This document shows positions 44,926-53,662 of a stretch of 64,000 nucleotides of DNA, piece after piece (the stretch's first letter is position 1; each line of letters opens with the position of its first letter). The position numbers and the translations under genes are program-made. The stretch spans positions 62,001 through 126,000 of the forward strand of contig JANQSI010000004.1 in NCBI GenBank assembly GCA_028284125.1, written 5' to 3'. Below the pieces are notes generated by a model. It worked only from the letters and a program-made list of their open reading frames with translations. It had not been told where the DNA came from and did not search any database. This stretch comes from Cyclobacteriaceae bacterium. GTDB lineage: Bacteria > Bacteroidota > Bacteroidia > Cytophagales > Cyclobacteriaceae.

Positions 44926-45094
44926 GACCTGCTTTCACGAGCAGGATTTGACGATGCTTTCGCGTTAATAGAGCAGATCAGAGTATTATCATGTAGGTAT
45001 GTTTCATATACTTATCCTCGAAATCCTCTTTCTGTGACTTTATAAAGCTTCGTGAAGTTGGGCTGAAGACTAGTGTATTTAACTAGTAAGGAAT

Positions 45095-45589
45095 ATGGAT
45101 ATTGAAGGATCATTGAAAGCGGACTTAATTGCTCCATTGCATTGCTGGGACATCTTCTCCATGCATTTAACCAATCTTGCCATAAAAGGCAAAACACAGG
45201 TAGAATTAGCGAATCTCCAAAAGTATCAGCATAGGTACGATTGGAATATTGATCTGGAGAAAACACTAAATGCACCATATGAAGCTTTGGTGCTTACTGA
45301 TTCTGTTGTTTGCATTCAATGGGTCAGTGATGGTTTTACCAGAATGACTGGCTATTCTAAAAAGGAGGTAATTGGCAAAAGTCCTAAAATGCTTCAGGGG
45401 ATTAATACGACAAAGTTATCTCGAGATCGTGTCAGACAAAAACTGTTTGACCCGAATCCCTTTACGGAGGAAATTGTGAATTATCGCAAAACAGGTGAGG
45501 AATACATTTGTCGTGTGGAGATACATCCCATCTTCAATACTTCTAATCATCTTAGTCATTATCTAGCCTTAGAACAGGAAATAAAATGA
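45095..45589 (+). CDS. Single PAS-domain protein
   Basis: 164 aa. Residues about 55-160 form one PAS domain (APYEALVLTDSVVCIQWVSDG, then TGYSKKEVIGKSPKMLQG). The loop resembles LOV domains (GxNCRFLQG) but has Pro in place of the photoactive Cys, so a LOV photocycle is not expected. N-terminal 50 residues are of unknown fold; there is no output domain. It lies 170 bp downstream of a cobalamin riboswitch with nothing between. Confidence 0.78.
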   Translation: MDIEGSLKADLIAPLHCWDIFSMHLTNLAIKGKTQVELANLQKYQHRYDWNIDLEKTLNAPYEALVLTDSVVCIQWVSDGFTRMTGYSKKEVIGKSPKMLQGINTTKLSRDRVRQKLFDPNPFTEEIVNYRKTGEEYICRVEIHPIFNTSNHLSHYLALEQEIK

Positions 45590-45706
45590 CTGCTTTTGAA
45601 AGTGCATGTTGAATTTTTCCAGGAGAAATTTCTCTTATCAAGAGATTGAGGTAGATAAGAAGGTGTAGCTTCAATCTATTCCTAGGATGGGTAATAGGAT
45701 TGCATA

Positions 45707-45742
45707 CGAGCTCTTTTGAGCTCGCCTCAACCATAAAGGTTG
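45707..45742. terminator. Two adjacent hairpins after the PAS gene
   Basis: CGAGCTC-TTTT-GAGCTCG (45707-45724) and CAACC-ataaa-GGTTG (45728-45742), between the convergent PAS and XRE genes. Likely a transcription barrier, though no clean T-run is present. Confidence 0.45.
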
Positions 45743-45770
45743 GTTAGGAGTAACAGAAACAATGAGCCTT

Positions 45771-46001
45771 TTACTTCAAACGCTCAAAAAAATCTTCAAG
45801 GGAAATATTGTGAGCATCAACAATACGGAGTAGGGTACTCATCTTGAAGTCATGTCCCTCTTCCAGTCTCCAATACTGCTTTGCCTGAAAGTCATGTTTG
45901 ATGGCGAACTTTTCATAGCTGGTATATCCATTTTCAATTCTTAAGTCTTTTATACGGCTAGCTATTGCCAATATTCGATCATTCTTTTTTACGTCATCCA
46001 T
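45771..46001 (-). CDS. XRE-family helix-turn-helix protein
   Basis: 76 aa, one HTH_3 fold: IASRIKDLRIENGYTSYEKF, AIKHDFQAKQYWRLEEGHDF, MSTLLRIVDAHNISLEDFFE. Typical of small autorepressors. Three TACGTCA palindromes lie at and upstream of its start, one overlapping the ATG, which supports autoregulation. No toxin gene pairs with it. Confidence 0.87.
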   Translation of the reverse strand: MDDVKKNDRILAIASRIKDLRIENGYTSYEKFAIKHDFQAKQYWRLEEGHDFKMSTLLRIVDAHNISLEDFFERLK

Positions 46002-46006
46002 GACAG
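45990..46006 (-). promoter_or_regulatory. Operator 1, overlapping the XRE start codon
   Basis: TACGTCATCCATGACAG, a partly degraded copy of the 18-bp palindrome; it contains the ATG. Binding here would block initiation. Confidence 0.5.
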
Positions 46007-46035
46007 AAAAAGTCTTGAATTTATTAATAAAATAT

Positions 46036-46053
46036 TACGTCACAGATGACGTA
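46036..46053. promoter_or_regulatory. Operator 2 (TACGTCA palindrome)
   Basis: TACGTCACAGATGACGTA: perfect 7-bp arms with a 4-base spacer, 35 bp before the XRE start codon. Confidence 0.75.
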
Positions 46054-46077
46054 TCTTTAACAACACCTCATTATATT

Positions 46078-46095
46078 TACGTCATAGGTGACGTA
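46078..46095. promoter_or_regulatory. Operator 3 (TACGTCA palindrome)
   Basis: TACGTCATAGGTGACGTA: same arms and spacer length, 42 bp (four helical turns) from operator 2. Confidence 0.75.
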
Positions 46096-46111
46096 TCAAG
46101 ATTTAGATACT

Positions 46112-46139
46112 ATTCTTGATTTTTGAGAAAATCAAGAAT
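46112..46139. repeat. 12-bp perfect hairpin
   Basis: Arms ATTCTTGATTTT and AAAATCAAGAAT around a 4-base loop. It is followed by a second inverted repeat, TTAAGAC-A-GTCTTAA, at 46143-46157. Both lie in the 420-bp gap between the XRE and histidine kinase genes; no gene is seen there. Confidence 0.6.
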
Positions 46140-46421
46140 GAATTAAGACAGTCTTAAATTGTGATTAAGAAATTTATCATTTGATAATGTCCTCGACACG
46201 CATTAAACTTGGCGAGTAGAGTATTTTATTCTATTAAACGATTAAGCGAATAACTTTTTGAACTAATTAACCATGAACCTTTTGTACTACCATTCTAATT
46301 CAAGCTAGAACTACTTCTTAGTAAATTCAGACTATCTCATATTAAAGCCAACATAAATAGCTCTCAGTCTTTGCAGAGAGTGAGTTTCGTATTGAATTTA
46401 TTTAAGTGAATTAGTATCAGT

Positions 46422-48362
46422 TTGAACGAATCCAGCCAAAAATTTCAACCAGAATTTCAGCTGTCGGATATATTAAAAAATACGTCTGACCTGGTTCTAA
46501 GTGTCGATTCAGATGGGAAAATTCAGTATGTAAATAATGCATGGATAAATACGCTTGGGTACACTGCTGAAGAAGCGACTAGCAAGTTTATCGATGAAGT
46601 TATTCATCCTGAATCACTTCCACATTGTAGAAAAATAATGGATGAAATTTTTGATGTCAGATACATGATTGATGTGCCAATGACCTTAAAGTCAAGATTT
46701 GGTGAAAAAGTATTGACTCGAGCTACAGTTAATTGCAGATACAATAGTGATGGAAGTTACGGAGGAACTCAAGCAATTTTCAAGAATATTACGAAAGCGG
46801 TTCAAGCTAATAGGATGGCCGTTGGCAAGGAACGCCTGTATAAAATGCTTGTAGAATCTGCAAATGATGGCATTTATCACAGTGATCAAAGCGGTTTTAT
46901 GATTTATATGAACAAGCGGGGAAAGGAGCTACTAGGGTATGATTTTGAAGAAATCATTGGAGAGCATTTTGTCAAATTTGTTGACAAGAGGAAAGAGTTA
47001 TTTGTTAAGGACTTCTATCATAACCAATTTAAGACCAAGGAGGAAGTTACATACTTGGAATTTCCCGTGAAGCGAAAAGATGGGAGTAAGATATGGGTGG
47101 GGCAAAATGTACGGGCAATTTTTGACGGGATCAACAAAGATCGCATTGATGGTTATATAGGTGTTTTTAGAGACATAACCGAGAAACGAATTGAGGAAGA
47201 ACAACTGCGTAGCAACAAGTTGTTCCTTGAGCATAAAGTATCTGAAAGAACAATTGAATTAGAGTTATCCAATAAAAAGCTTCTTCGAGAGGTTTCGAAA
47301 AGGAGAGAATCCGAGTCAAAATTCAAACGAATCAAAAGTGAGTATGAAAAACTTTTTCAAAATGCCCATGACGCGATTATTGTTTTCAGAGCAAAGGATG
47401 AGGTAGTACTAGAAGCAAATCTGAAAGCATGTAAACTATATGGTTTTGACAGTGAAGATTTTATTGGGACCTCACTTAAAACATTGATAGATAAGAACGA
47501 GAGTAAAGAACTAATCAAAAAAACCCTAAACTCTGAAAGTGATGTTCGTTTTACAACCGAACAACTCACCAAGACCGGTCGAAAACTAATTATTGAAGTA
47601 GCCGCCACTCCGATCCTTTACAATGGGCAAAAGGCAATCATTACGATAAATAGAGACGTTACTAAAACTTATGAGCTCAATGAACAATTAGAAATGGCTC
47701 GTAAACAACAGATGCATGCTTTAGTGAATGGGCAGGAAATGGAACGAAAAAGAATGGCTCAGGAACTGCATGACGGAATAGGGCAAATGCTTACATCGTT
47801 GGTCCGAATGCTAAGAAAGATCGAACAAGATGGTAACCTATCAAGTAGTCAGGGAATTCAATTAAGAGAGTCAGAAGTATTAGTCGATAGCATTATCGAT
47901 GAAACACGTCGAATCTCCAGAAATCTTATGCCATCAATACTCACAGATTTTGGGTTGGATGCTGCTTTGAGAAGTATCATGGAATATGTTGCTAAGGCCG
48001 GTTACGAAGCAATTTTCAATTCGCAGGCTACCATTCCCAGATTAGATAACAAAGTAGAAATAGGTATCTACAGGATTGTTCAGGAAGCAATAACAAATTC
48101 CATTAAACATTCCAGGGCCTTCAAAATCACCTTGAATTCCATTCTCGAGACGAATAGTTTAAGGATTGAGGTTATAGATGATGGTCTAGGATTCGATTTA
48201 GACAAAGAAAACATTCGAATGAAGGGAAACGGAATCTCTCACATGATAGAAAGAGCCAACCTTATCGGGGCAGTACTTGATATCGATACGGAGAGAAAGA
48301 AGGGGGTTAAAATTTCAATCAACTATCAACTTAATGGAGAGAATAAACATAATACTAGCTGA
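46422..48362 (+). CDS. Three-PAS sensor histidine kinase (NarX/LuxR-type, soluble)
   Basis: 646 aa. PAS1 (residues about 15-125), PAS2 (140-260), coiled coil (265-310), PAS3 (310-425), HisKA_3 dimerisation domain with H450 in ERKRMAQELHDGIGQM, and an HATPase_c domain (EAITNSIKHS, DDGLGFD, KGNGISHMIERA). No membrane helix, so it senses a cytosolic cue. Only TTG at 46422 can start the frame near the domain edge, since TGA lies 15 bases upstream. Overlaps the response-regulator gene by 29 bp. Confidence 0.9.
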   Translation: MNESSQKFQPEFQLSDILKNTSDLVLSVDSDGKIQYVNNAWINTLGYTAEEATSKFIDEVIHPESLPHCRKIMDEIFDVRYMIDVPMTLKSRFGEKVLTRATVNCRYNSDGSYGGTQAIFKNITKAVQANRMAVGKERLYKMLVESANDGIYHSDQSGFMIYMNKRGKELLGYDFEEIIGEHFVKFVDKRKELFVKDFYHNQFKTKEEVTYLEFPVKRKDGSKIWVGQNVRAIFDGINKDRIDGYIGVFRDITEKRIEEEQLRSNKLFLEHKVSERTIELELSNKKLLREVSKRRESESKFKRIKSEYEKLFQNAHDAIIVFRAKDEVVLEANLKACKLYGFDSEDFIGTSLKTLIDKNESKELIKKTLNSESDVRFTTEQLTKTGRKLIIEVAATPILYNGQKAIITINRDVTKTYELNEQLEMARKQQMHALVNGQEMERKRMAQELHDGIGQMLTSLVRMLRKIEQDGNLSSSQGIQLRESEVLVDSIIDETRRISRNLMPSILTDFGLDAALRSIMEYVAKAGYEAIFNSQATIPRLDNKVEIGIYRIVQEAITNSIKHSRAFKITLNSILETNSLRIEVIDDGLGFDLDKENIRMKGNGISHMIERANLIGAVLDIDTERKKGVKISINYQLNGENKHNTS

Positions 48363-48960
48363 TGATCATCCACTAGTAAGAAGAGGCATAAAAGATGTAA
48401 TCAACAGTATTGATGATTTCCATATAATAGACGAAGCAGAATCGGGTGAAGAAGCACTGCAGAAAGTAGCAATCAATCAACCGGATGTTTTGATTACTGA
48501 TATTACAATGTCCGGGATTTCAGGGATCAAGTTGTGTGAGAAAATCGCCAAAACAAATCCTTCAACAAAGGTACTTATTCTTACCATGCACAAGGACCCG
48601 ATCTATGTCACTAAGGCATTTGAGGCAGGAGCTATGTCCTATCTACCTAAGGAAGTAGATGATCGTGAATTACAACTGGCCATCAGGGAAGTAAGTCATG
48701 GAAGGAGATACTTGAATGATTTTACCTCCAAAATATTGGCCAATCAGTTCATTGGAAATTCCTCTAAGATTATTTTGACAATTAGGGAGAAGGAGATTCT
48801 CTTGTTAATAGTTAACGGATTCAGCAATAAACAGATTGCAGAGAAACTCATAATCAGCGAACGAACAGTTGATACCCATAGAACCAATATTATGAGAAAA
48901 CTGGACGCTAATAACACTGCTGACCTAGTTAGAATTGCTTTGAAGAGGCAATTAGTTTAA
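48334..48960 (+). CDS. NarL/LuxR-type response regulator
   Basis: 208 aa from ATG 48334 (MERINIILADDHPLV), which is the canonical family start; the longer frame is translated inside the kinase gene. Receiver domain with phosphoacceptor D56 (DVLITDITMSG), acidic pair D10/D11 and conserved K in SYLPKEVDD; C-terminal LuxR HTH (LTIREKEILLLIVNGFSNKQ, ISERTVDTHRTNIMRKL). Cognate partner of the upstream kinase. Confidence 0.93.
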   Translation: MERINIILADDHPLVRRGIKDVINSIDDFHIIDEAESGEEALQKVAINQPDVLITDITMSGISGIKLCEKIAKTNPSTKVLILTMHKDPIYVTKAFEAGAMSYLPKEVDDRELQLAIREVSHGRRYLNDFTSKILANQFIGNSSKIILTIREKEILLLIVNGFSNKQIAEKLIISERTVDTHRTNIMRKLDANNTADLVRIALKRQLV

Positions 48961-49395
48961 CTCTTCAATAGAAACATTAAACAAATACGACTTTTACCGT
49001 ATTAAGAATTGGTGTTAAATAACTATTGAAAGATTTTATTCTGTTGAAGATCTTTATACTGTATTTGTTAACCAGCTAAGGAGATCTCACTACTAGTTAT
49101 TTTTTCAACCATAATGCCTATAAAATGAAAACTTATTACCGCTTTTACCTTATCAATTCTTTCTTTCATTGAATTGAAAAATGAGGTTGCTCATCAGATG
49201 AGTATCTCATTAGGACTGTACCATTTCAATGTCAACTAGCAATCAAAGAAGGGAAAGATAAATCATAGACTTACTGGCTCCTCTTATTGAGTGAATTACT
49301 CAAGATTATAGCTTATTGATATTGAAAATATTACAAATAACGTAATAAATTCTAATAATCTCAAAACAAAATCAATCAACTAATACAGCTATACA
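48961..49395. other. 435-bp region upstream of the chemosensory operon
   Basis: No gene seen. It is AT-rich and contains small inverted repeats (ATACG/CGTAT near 48987; CTCATC-A-GATGAG near 49193; TTGAGT/ACTCAA near 49289). The operon promoter must lie here, but no clear TAnnTTTG box stands out. Confidence 0.5.
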
Positions 49396-51684
49396 ATGTC
49401 ACAGAATGTAAAAAAAGAAACAAGAAGTGCCCCGAAATCGGGTAACGGACGTACTTCAGATGAGAAAGAAGCTCAAAGCACAACAGGTCACGATGGGCTG
49501 GTTGGTAAATCAAACGCCGAGCATGCCCTTCGGGAAGCTATTGATAATGCATGGGCGTCAATTGAGTTTGAACCTGATGGTACAATCATTGGTGCTAATG
49601 ATAACTTTCTCAAGGCTATGAAATATGATCACGAAAGTGATATCATGGGTAAGCATCATCGTATTTTTTGTGATGATCAGTACGCTAAATCAAAAGAGTA
49701 CCATCAGTTCTGGAAGGATTTGGGGAATGGGAAGGTTGTGTCAGGCGAATTCAGAAGATTAAATAGAAATGAAGAAACTGTTTGGTTGAACGCTTCATAT
49801 ACTCCAGTTAAAAATAGTGATGGGGAAGTGTTCAAAGTATTAAAGGTTGCTGCTGACATAACAGACATGGTGGAAACAAGACAGCAAGCTACTGCTATCA
49901 AATCTGCGGTCGATACAGGATGGGGCTCCATTGAGTTTGATCCTACAGGTAATGTATTGAGCGTGAACAGAAACTTTTATCAGTTGCTGGGGTATTCGTC
50001 AGACAATGAAATCGTAGGGAATCACCATCAAATGTTCTGTGACGAGAAATATGTAAAATCTAAAGAATACAAGCAGTTCTGGAGAGATTTAGCGAATGGT
50101 GAAATTAAATCAGGTGAATTCAGGCGGTTCACTAAGGATGGAGATGAAATCTGGATAAATGCCAGTTATACTCCAATTCGTAATGAAGATGGGGAAGTGT
50201 ACAAGGTAATTAAGATTGCCAATGACATTACCGATATGGTTGATATCAGAAACAGAGCTTCTGCCATTCAAACTGCTGTTGATACCGGATGGGCCTCTAT
50301 TGAATTTGAACCTGATGGAACAATCATTAATGTCAATGACAATTTTGCGAGTACCCTTGGTTACTCATCAACCAAAGAAATCGTTGGCAATCACCATAGA
50401 ATGTTTTGTGATCCGGAGTATGCAAAATCAAAGGAATATCAACAGTTCTGGAAGGACCTTGCTAACGGAGATATTCAGAATGGAGAGTTCAGAAGGATTT
50501 CAAAAACTGGTGATGATGTTTGGATCAATGCCTCATATGCTCCGATTACAGATGAAGATGGCAAGGTTTTCAAGGTCATCAAAATTGCCGCCGATATTTC
50601 CAATGTTAAACTTCCTGTCCTTGAAGTAAATGAGATCCTTCAGTCAATTGCTTCCGGTGATTTGACAAAGGAGGCCAAATTAAAATCTGAAGGCTATGTA
50701 AAAGAGATGTCCGAGGCGGTAAACGAAGCTGTTCAGAATCTCAATGATCTTATGCAGAGTATTAATGAGCTAGCCAATCTGGTAGCAGCTTCATCTGAAG
50801 AAATGACAACCAAAAGTGAGGAAATGAAGGGAAGCACTGGTGAAATGTCTTCAGCTATTCAACAAATGGCAGAGGGTGCTCAAGATCAGTCTCAACAGGT
50901 TGACGAAATTTCGAAGTTGCTGGATGCAGTCCTTGCTTCAGCGAAAGAAGTAGCTGGTCAGGCCAATACAATTAATTCGGCAGCAGCAGAAGGAACAAAA
51001 AGTGCAAAGGCGGGTACCGAGACTATTTCTGCAGTTGTTGAAAGTATGAGCGAGATTCAAAATTCGGCCGAAGTAACTTCTGGCTCAATCAACACATTGA
51101 CCAAAAGATCGGAAGAGATAGCCAGAACGCTTAATGTGATCACTGACATTGCTTCCCAAACAAATCTTTTGGCATTGAATGCGGCCATTGAGGCAGCCAG
51201 AGCCGGAGATGCAGGGAGAGGGTTTGCGGTTGTTGCTGAAGAGATCCGAAAACTAGCTGAAGATTCAAGAAATAGTGCCCAAGAAATAGAGAAGGTAATC
51301 AATGAGGTACAGAAGGATATTGATTTAGCTGATAAATCCATACAAGGCATGGATAAGAGTGTCAAGACAGGGAACAAGTCTTCAAAAGAAGCGGAAGCCG
51401 TTTTTGAGACCATAGACCAAACTACCACTGAGACTTTTGATAAGTCTGAGGAGATTACCCAAGGTTCACAGCAGCAGGAGGAGGCAATCAATGATACTGT
51501 TCGTGCAATAGAAAAGATCGTAGTAGTTTCAGAAGAAACTGCATCAGGAACCGAACAGATTGCAACATCATCAAAGCAGCTAAGACAGGGTATGGATGAA
51601 GTTTCTGCAAGTAGTAAAGACCTTGCTGAAGTAGCCAACCAACTACTTAAGGGTGTAAGCAAGTTCACATTAAAAGAAGCTTAA
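49396..51684 (+). CDS. Soluble BdlA-like methyl-accepting chemotaxis protein with three PAS domains
   Basis: 762 aa without membrane helices. Three near-identical PAS domains (about residues 40-155, 160-280, 285-400), each with the marks GxHHRxFCD, SKEYxQFWKDL and FRRxxKxGDxxWxNASYxP. This loop set is that of BdlA-type PAS-MCPs of Pseudomonas biofilm dispersion. The MCP signalling domain (410-762) has the kinase-control tip [20 protein letters not shown] then [20 protein letters not shown]. It should control the CheA encoded downstream in response to a cytosolic cue (redox, oxygen, or a ligand). Confidence 0.92.
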   Translation: MSQNVKKETRSAPKSGNGRTSDEKEAQSTTGHDGLVGKSNAEHALREAIDNAWASIEFEPDGTIIGANDNFLKAMKYDHESDIMGKHHRIFCDDQYAKSKEYHQFWKDLGNGKVVSGEFRRLNRNEETVWLNASYTPVKNSDGEVFKVLKVAADITDMVETRQQATAIKSAVDTGWGSIEFDPTGNVLSVNRNFYQLLGYSSDNEIVGNHHQMFCDEKYVKSKEYKQFWRDLANGEIKSGEFRRFTKDGDEIWINASYTPIRNEDGEVYKVIKIANDITDMVDIRNRASAIQTAVDTGWASIEFEPDGTIINVNDNFASTLGYSSTKEIVGNHHRMFCDPEYAKSKEYQQFWKDLANGDIQNGEFRRISKTGDDVWINASYAPITDEDGKVFKVIKIAADISNVKLPVLEVNEILQSIASGDLTKEAKLKSEGYVKEMSEAVNEAVQNLNDLMQSINELANLVAASSEEMTTKSEEMKGSTGEMSSAIQQMAEGAQDQSQQVDEISKLLDAVLASAKEVAGQANTINSAAAEGTKSAKAGTETISAVVESMSEIQNSAEVTSGSINTLTKRSEEIARTLNVITDIASQTNLLALNAAIEAARAGDAGRGFAVVAEEIRKLAEDSRNSAQEIEKVINEVQKDIDLADKSIQGMDKSVKTGNKSSKEAEAVFETIDQTTTETFDKSEEITQGSQQQEEAINDTVRAIEKIVVVSEETASGTEQIATSSKQLRQGMDEVSASSKDLAEVANQLLKGVSKFTLKEA

Positions 51685-51685
51685 A

Positions 51686-52246
51686 ATGGAGGATAAATTA
51701 GAATCATCCGAGCAACAGCATGAGCTGACTATTGATGATGTTAAAAGATCAGCCGTGGAAGAAGGGCCCCAATCAGAAATGATTGGGAGCTCCCTTCAAT
51801 TAATCATTTTTCGATTAGGAGGAGAAGAGTATGCCCTACCCATAGATCAGGTTAAAGAAATTGTGATTACTCCAGGGATAGCAAAGGTTCCTCAAACTCC
51901 AGATTACATCAAGGGAGTTGCAAACATCAGAGGTACCATTATCGCAATCATGGACCTGGAAGAGAAGTTTGGCCTCAAGAAGAAAAAGGGAGACCAGTTA
52001 AAGAACCACAATTACACATTGGTTATTGAGAGTGATAATCATAAGGTGGGGATCTTGGTTAAGCAAGTTCCACTCACATTAACAGTTAAGTCTGCGGAAA
52101 TTGATACATCATCAAGTGTCATGCAATACTCTTCTCTCGAAGATGAGTGTATTGAAGGAATCGTGAAATCAGAGGAAAGACTAATCATTTTGATTAACAT
52201 CCAAAGAATGATTTCAGCTGAGAATTTGAATTTACTAGTAAACTAA
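51686..52246 (+). CDS. cheW: CheW coupling protein
   Basis: 186 aa with an N-terminal extension of about 35 residues before the CheW domain: LIIFRLGGEEYALPIDQVKE, then GVANIRGTIIAIMDLEEKFG and the final GIVKSEERLIILINIQRM. Links the receptor to CheA. Starts one base after the MCP stop, so co-translated. Confidence 0.95.
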   Translation: MEDKLESSEQQHELTIDDVKRSAVEEGPQSEMIGSSLQLIIFRLGGEEYALPIDQVKEIVITPGIAKVPQTPDYIKGVANIRGTIIAIMDLEEKFGLKKKKGDQLKNHNYTLVIESDNHKVGILVKQVPLTLTVKSAEIDTSSSVMQYSSLEDECIEGIVKSEERLIILINIQRMISAENLNLLVN

Positions 52247-52260
52247 AAAGGCATAGAACA

Positions 52261-52614
52261 ATGAAAGTTCTTATCGTAGATGATTCAGAATACATGCGGT
52301 CACAGATCAACGATGCGATATTGGAAGCTGGTCATGAAGTAGTAGGTGAAGCAGTCAATGGAGAGACAGCAATTGATCTTGCATTTCAACTAGATCCGGA
52401 TATTATAACGCTTGACAATATACTTCCTGATATGGTTGGGATGGATGTCTTAAGAGTACTTCAAAAGGCTAACCTTAGGTCTAAGATAATAATCGTAAGC
52501 GGCGTAGGGATGGAGTCTGCCATTAAGGAAGGATTATCAAATGGAGCTGCGGACTACATAGTCAAGCCATTTACACCCCAGACGATTGTTGACGCCATTA
52601 GCAAAGTAGCCTAG
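52261..52614 (+). CDS. CheY-like single-domain response regulator
   Basis: 117 aa receiver domain only. Acidic pair D7/D8, phosphoacceptor D52 in ITLDNILPD, conserved K in YIVKPF. Starts 14 bp after cheW. The output target is unknown because no flagellar motor is expected in this phylum. Confidence 0.93.
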   Translation: MKVLIVDDSEYMRSQINDAILEAGHEVVGEAVNGETAIDLAFQLDPDIITLDNILPDMVGMDVLRVLQKANLRSKIIIVSGVGMESAIKEGLSNGAADYIVKPFTPQTIVDAISKVA

Positions 52615-52621
52615 TACGTCA

Positions 52622-53662
52622 ATGAGAGAAAAAATCAAAGTATTGGTTGCAGATGATTCAACAATCATGAGAATGCTTATATCAGACATTTTGAATAAGG
52701 AAAAAGATATTAACGTAGTTTCAACTGCCAACAACGGTATGGAAGCGGTTGACCGAACGTTTGTTGAAAAGCCTGATGTAGTGGTTATGGATCTAAATAT
52801 GGGTGAGTACAATGGGCTGTACGCTGTAGAAAATATTATGAAACAAAAGCCAACGCCTATTGTCATTTTGAGTGCAGTAGGTAATACTAACCTGTCACCG
52901 GTATTGAAGGCTTTGAGTATGGGGGCTTTTGATTATGTCAACAAGCCTGTGAACAATAAGATTAAGGTAAAGGATATAGGAAGTGAGCTGGTAAAAAAAG
53001 TTAAAGCTGCTTCTAAATCCAATGTTGAGTCCCTTGTTACTAGAAAGGCCAGAAAGACAACCGCAAAACACACATTTTCGAGTGACTTACGATACGAAGT
53101 TATTGTTATTGGTGCTTCCACGGGTGGTCCGACTGCCATAGAAAAGGTACTTACAAGATTACCAGAAAATTTAGCAACTCCGGTGTTGATCGCACAGCAC
53201 ATGCCAGTGAATTTCATTCCATCATTCGTGAAAAGATTAAACGGAATGACTCCCCTAAAAGTAGAAATGGGAACATTTGGTACCATTCTGAGGCCAAGGC
53301 ATGTGTATGTAGCACCTGGCGATAGAAATATGATTGTCCGAAAAAGAGACGGGGGTCAAGTTGAGATTGGGTTTACCAAAAGAATCTATAATGAATTCAA
53401 TAACCCGTCAGTAAATGCTTTAATGGTATCTGTAGCAGACGTCTTTGGCAATAAGAGTATTGGTGTAGTCCTTACAGGGATGGGCCGGGATGGGGCCTCT
53501 GGGATCAATAAGATTAAGGATGCGGGTGGTAAAACCATTGCGCAAAGCGAGGAAACTTCTGTGGTCTTTGGAATGCCCAAGGAGGCAATAGGAACAGGCA
53601 ATGTGGATCATGTTGTAGCACTCGATGAAATTGGATTCTTTTTAGTAAGTAGTTTATCATGA
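52622..53662 (+). CDS. cheB: Chemotaxis methylesterase CheB
   Basis: 346 aa. Receiver domain (1-120) with D57 in VVVMDLNMG; linker; methylesterase domain with the S166-H193-D290 triad (IGASTGGPT, IAQHMP, GMGRDGASG). Removes methyl groups from the MCP for adaptation when phosphorylated by CheA. Overlaps cheA by 4 bases. Confidence 0.96.
   Translation: MREKIKVLVADDSTIMRMLISDILNKEKDINVVSTANNGMEAVDRTFVEKPDVVVMDLNMGEYNGLYAVENIMKQKPTPIVILSAVGNTNLSPVLKALSMGAFDYVNKPVNNKIKVKDIGSELVKKVKAASKSNVESLVTRKARKTTAKHTFSSDLRYEVIVIGASTGGPTAIEKVLTRLPENLATPVLIAQHMPVNFIPSFVKRLNGMTPLKVEMGTFGTILRPRHVYVAPGDRNMIVRKRDGGQVEIGFTKRIYNEFNNPSVNALMVSVADVFGNKSIGVVLTGMGRDGASGINKIKDAGGKTIAQSEETSVVFGMPKEAIGTGNVDHVVALDEIGFFLVSSLS

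Noticed and set aside
45095-45589. LOV photoreceptor
   Set aside because: The GKSPKMLQG loop lacks the photoactive cysteine (Pro at that position).
48277-48333. Upstream start for the NarL response regulator
   Set aside because: These codons lie inside the kinase gene; the receiver domain starts exactly at ATG 48334.
51057-51668. Minus-strand 203-aa gene inside the MCP gene
   Set aside because: Antisense shadow of the MCP signalling domain; serine/alanine-rich translation mirrors its helix codons.
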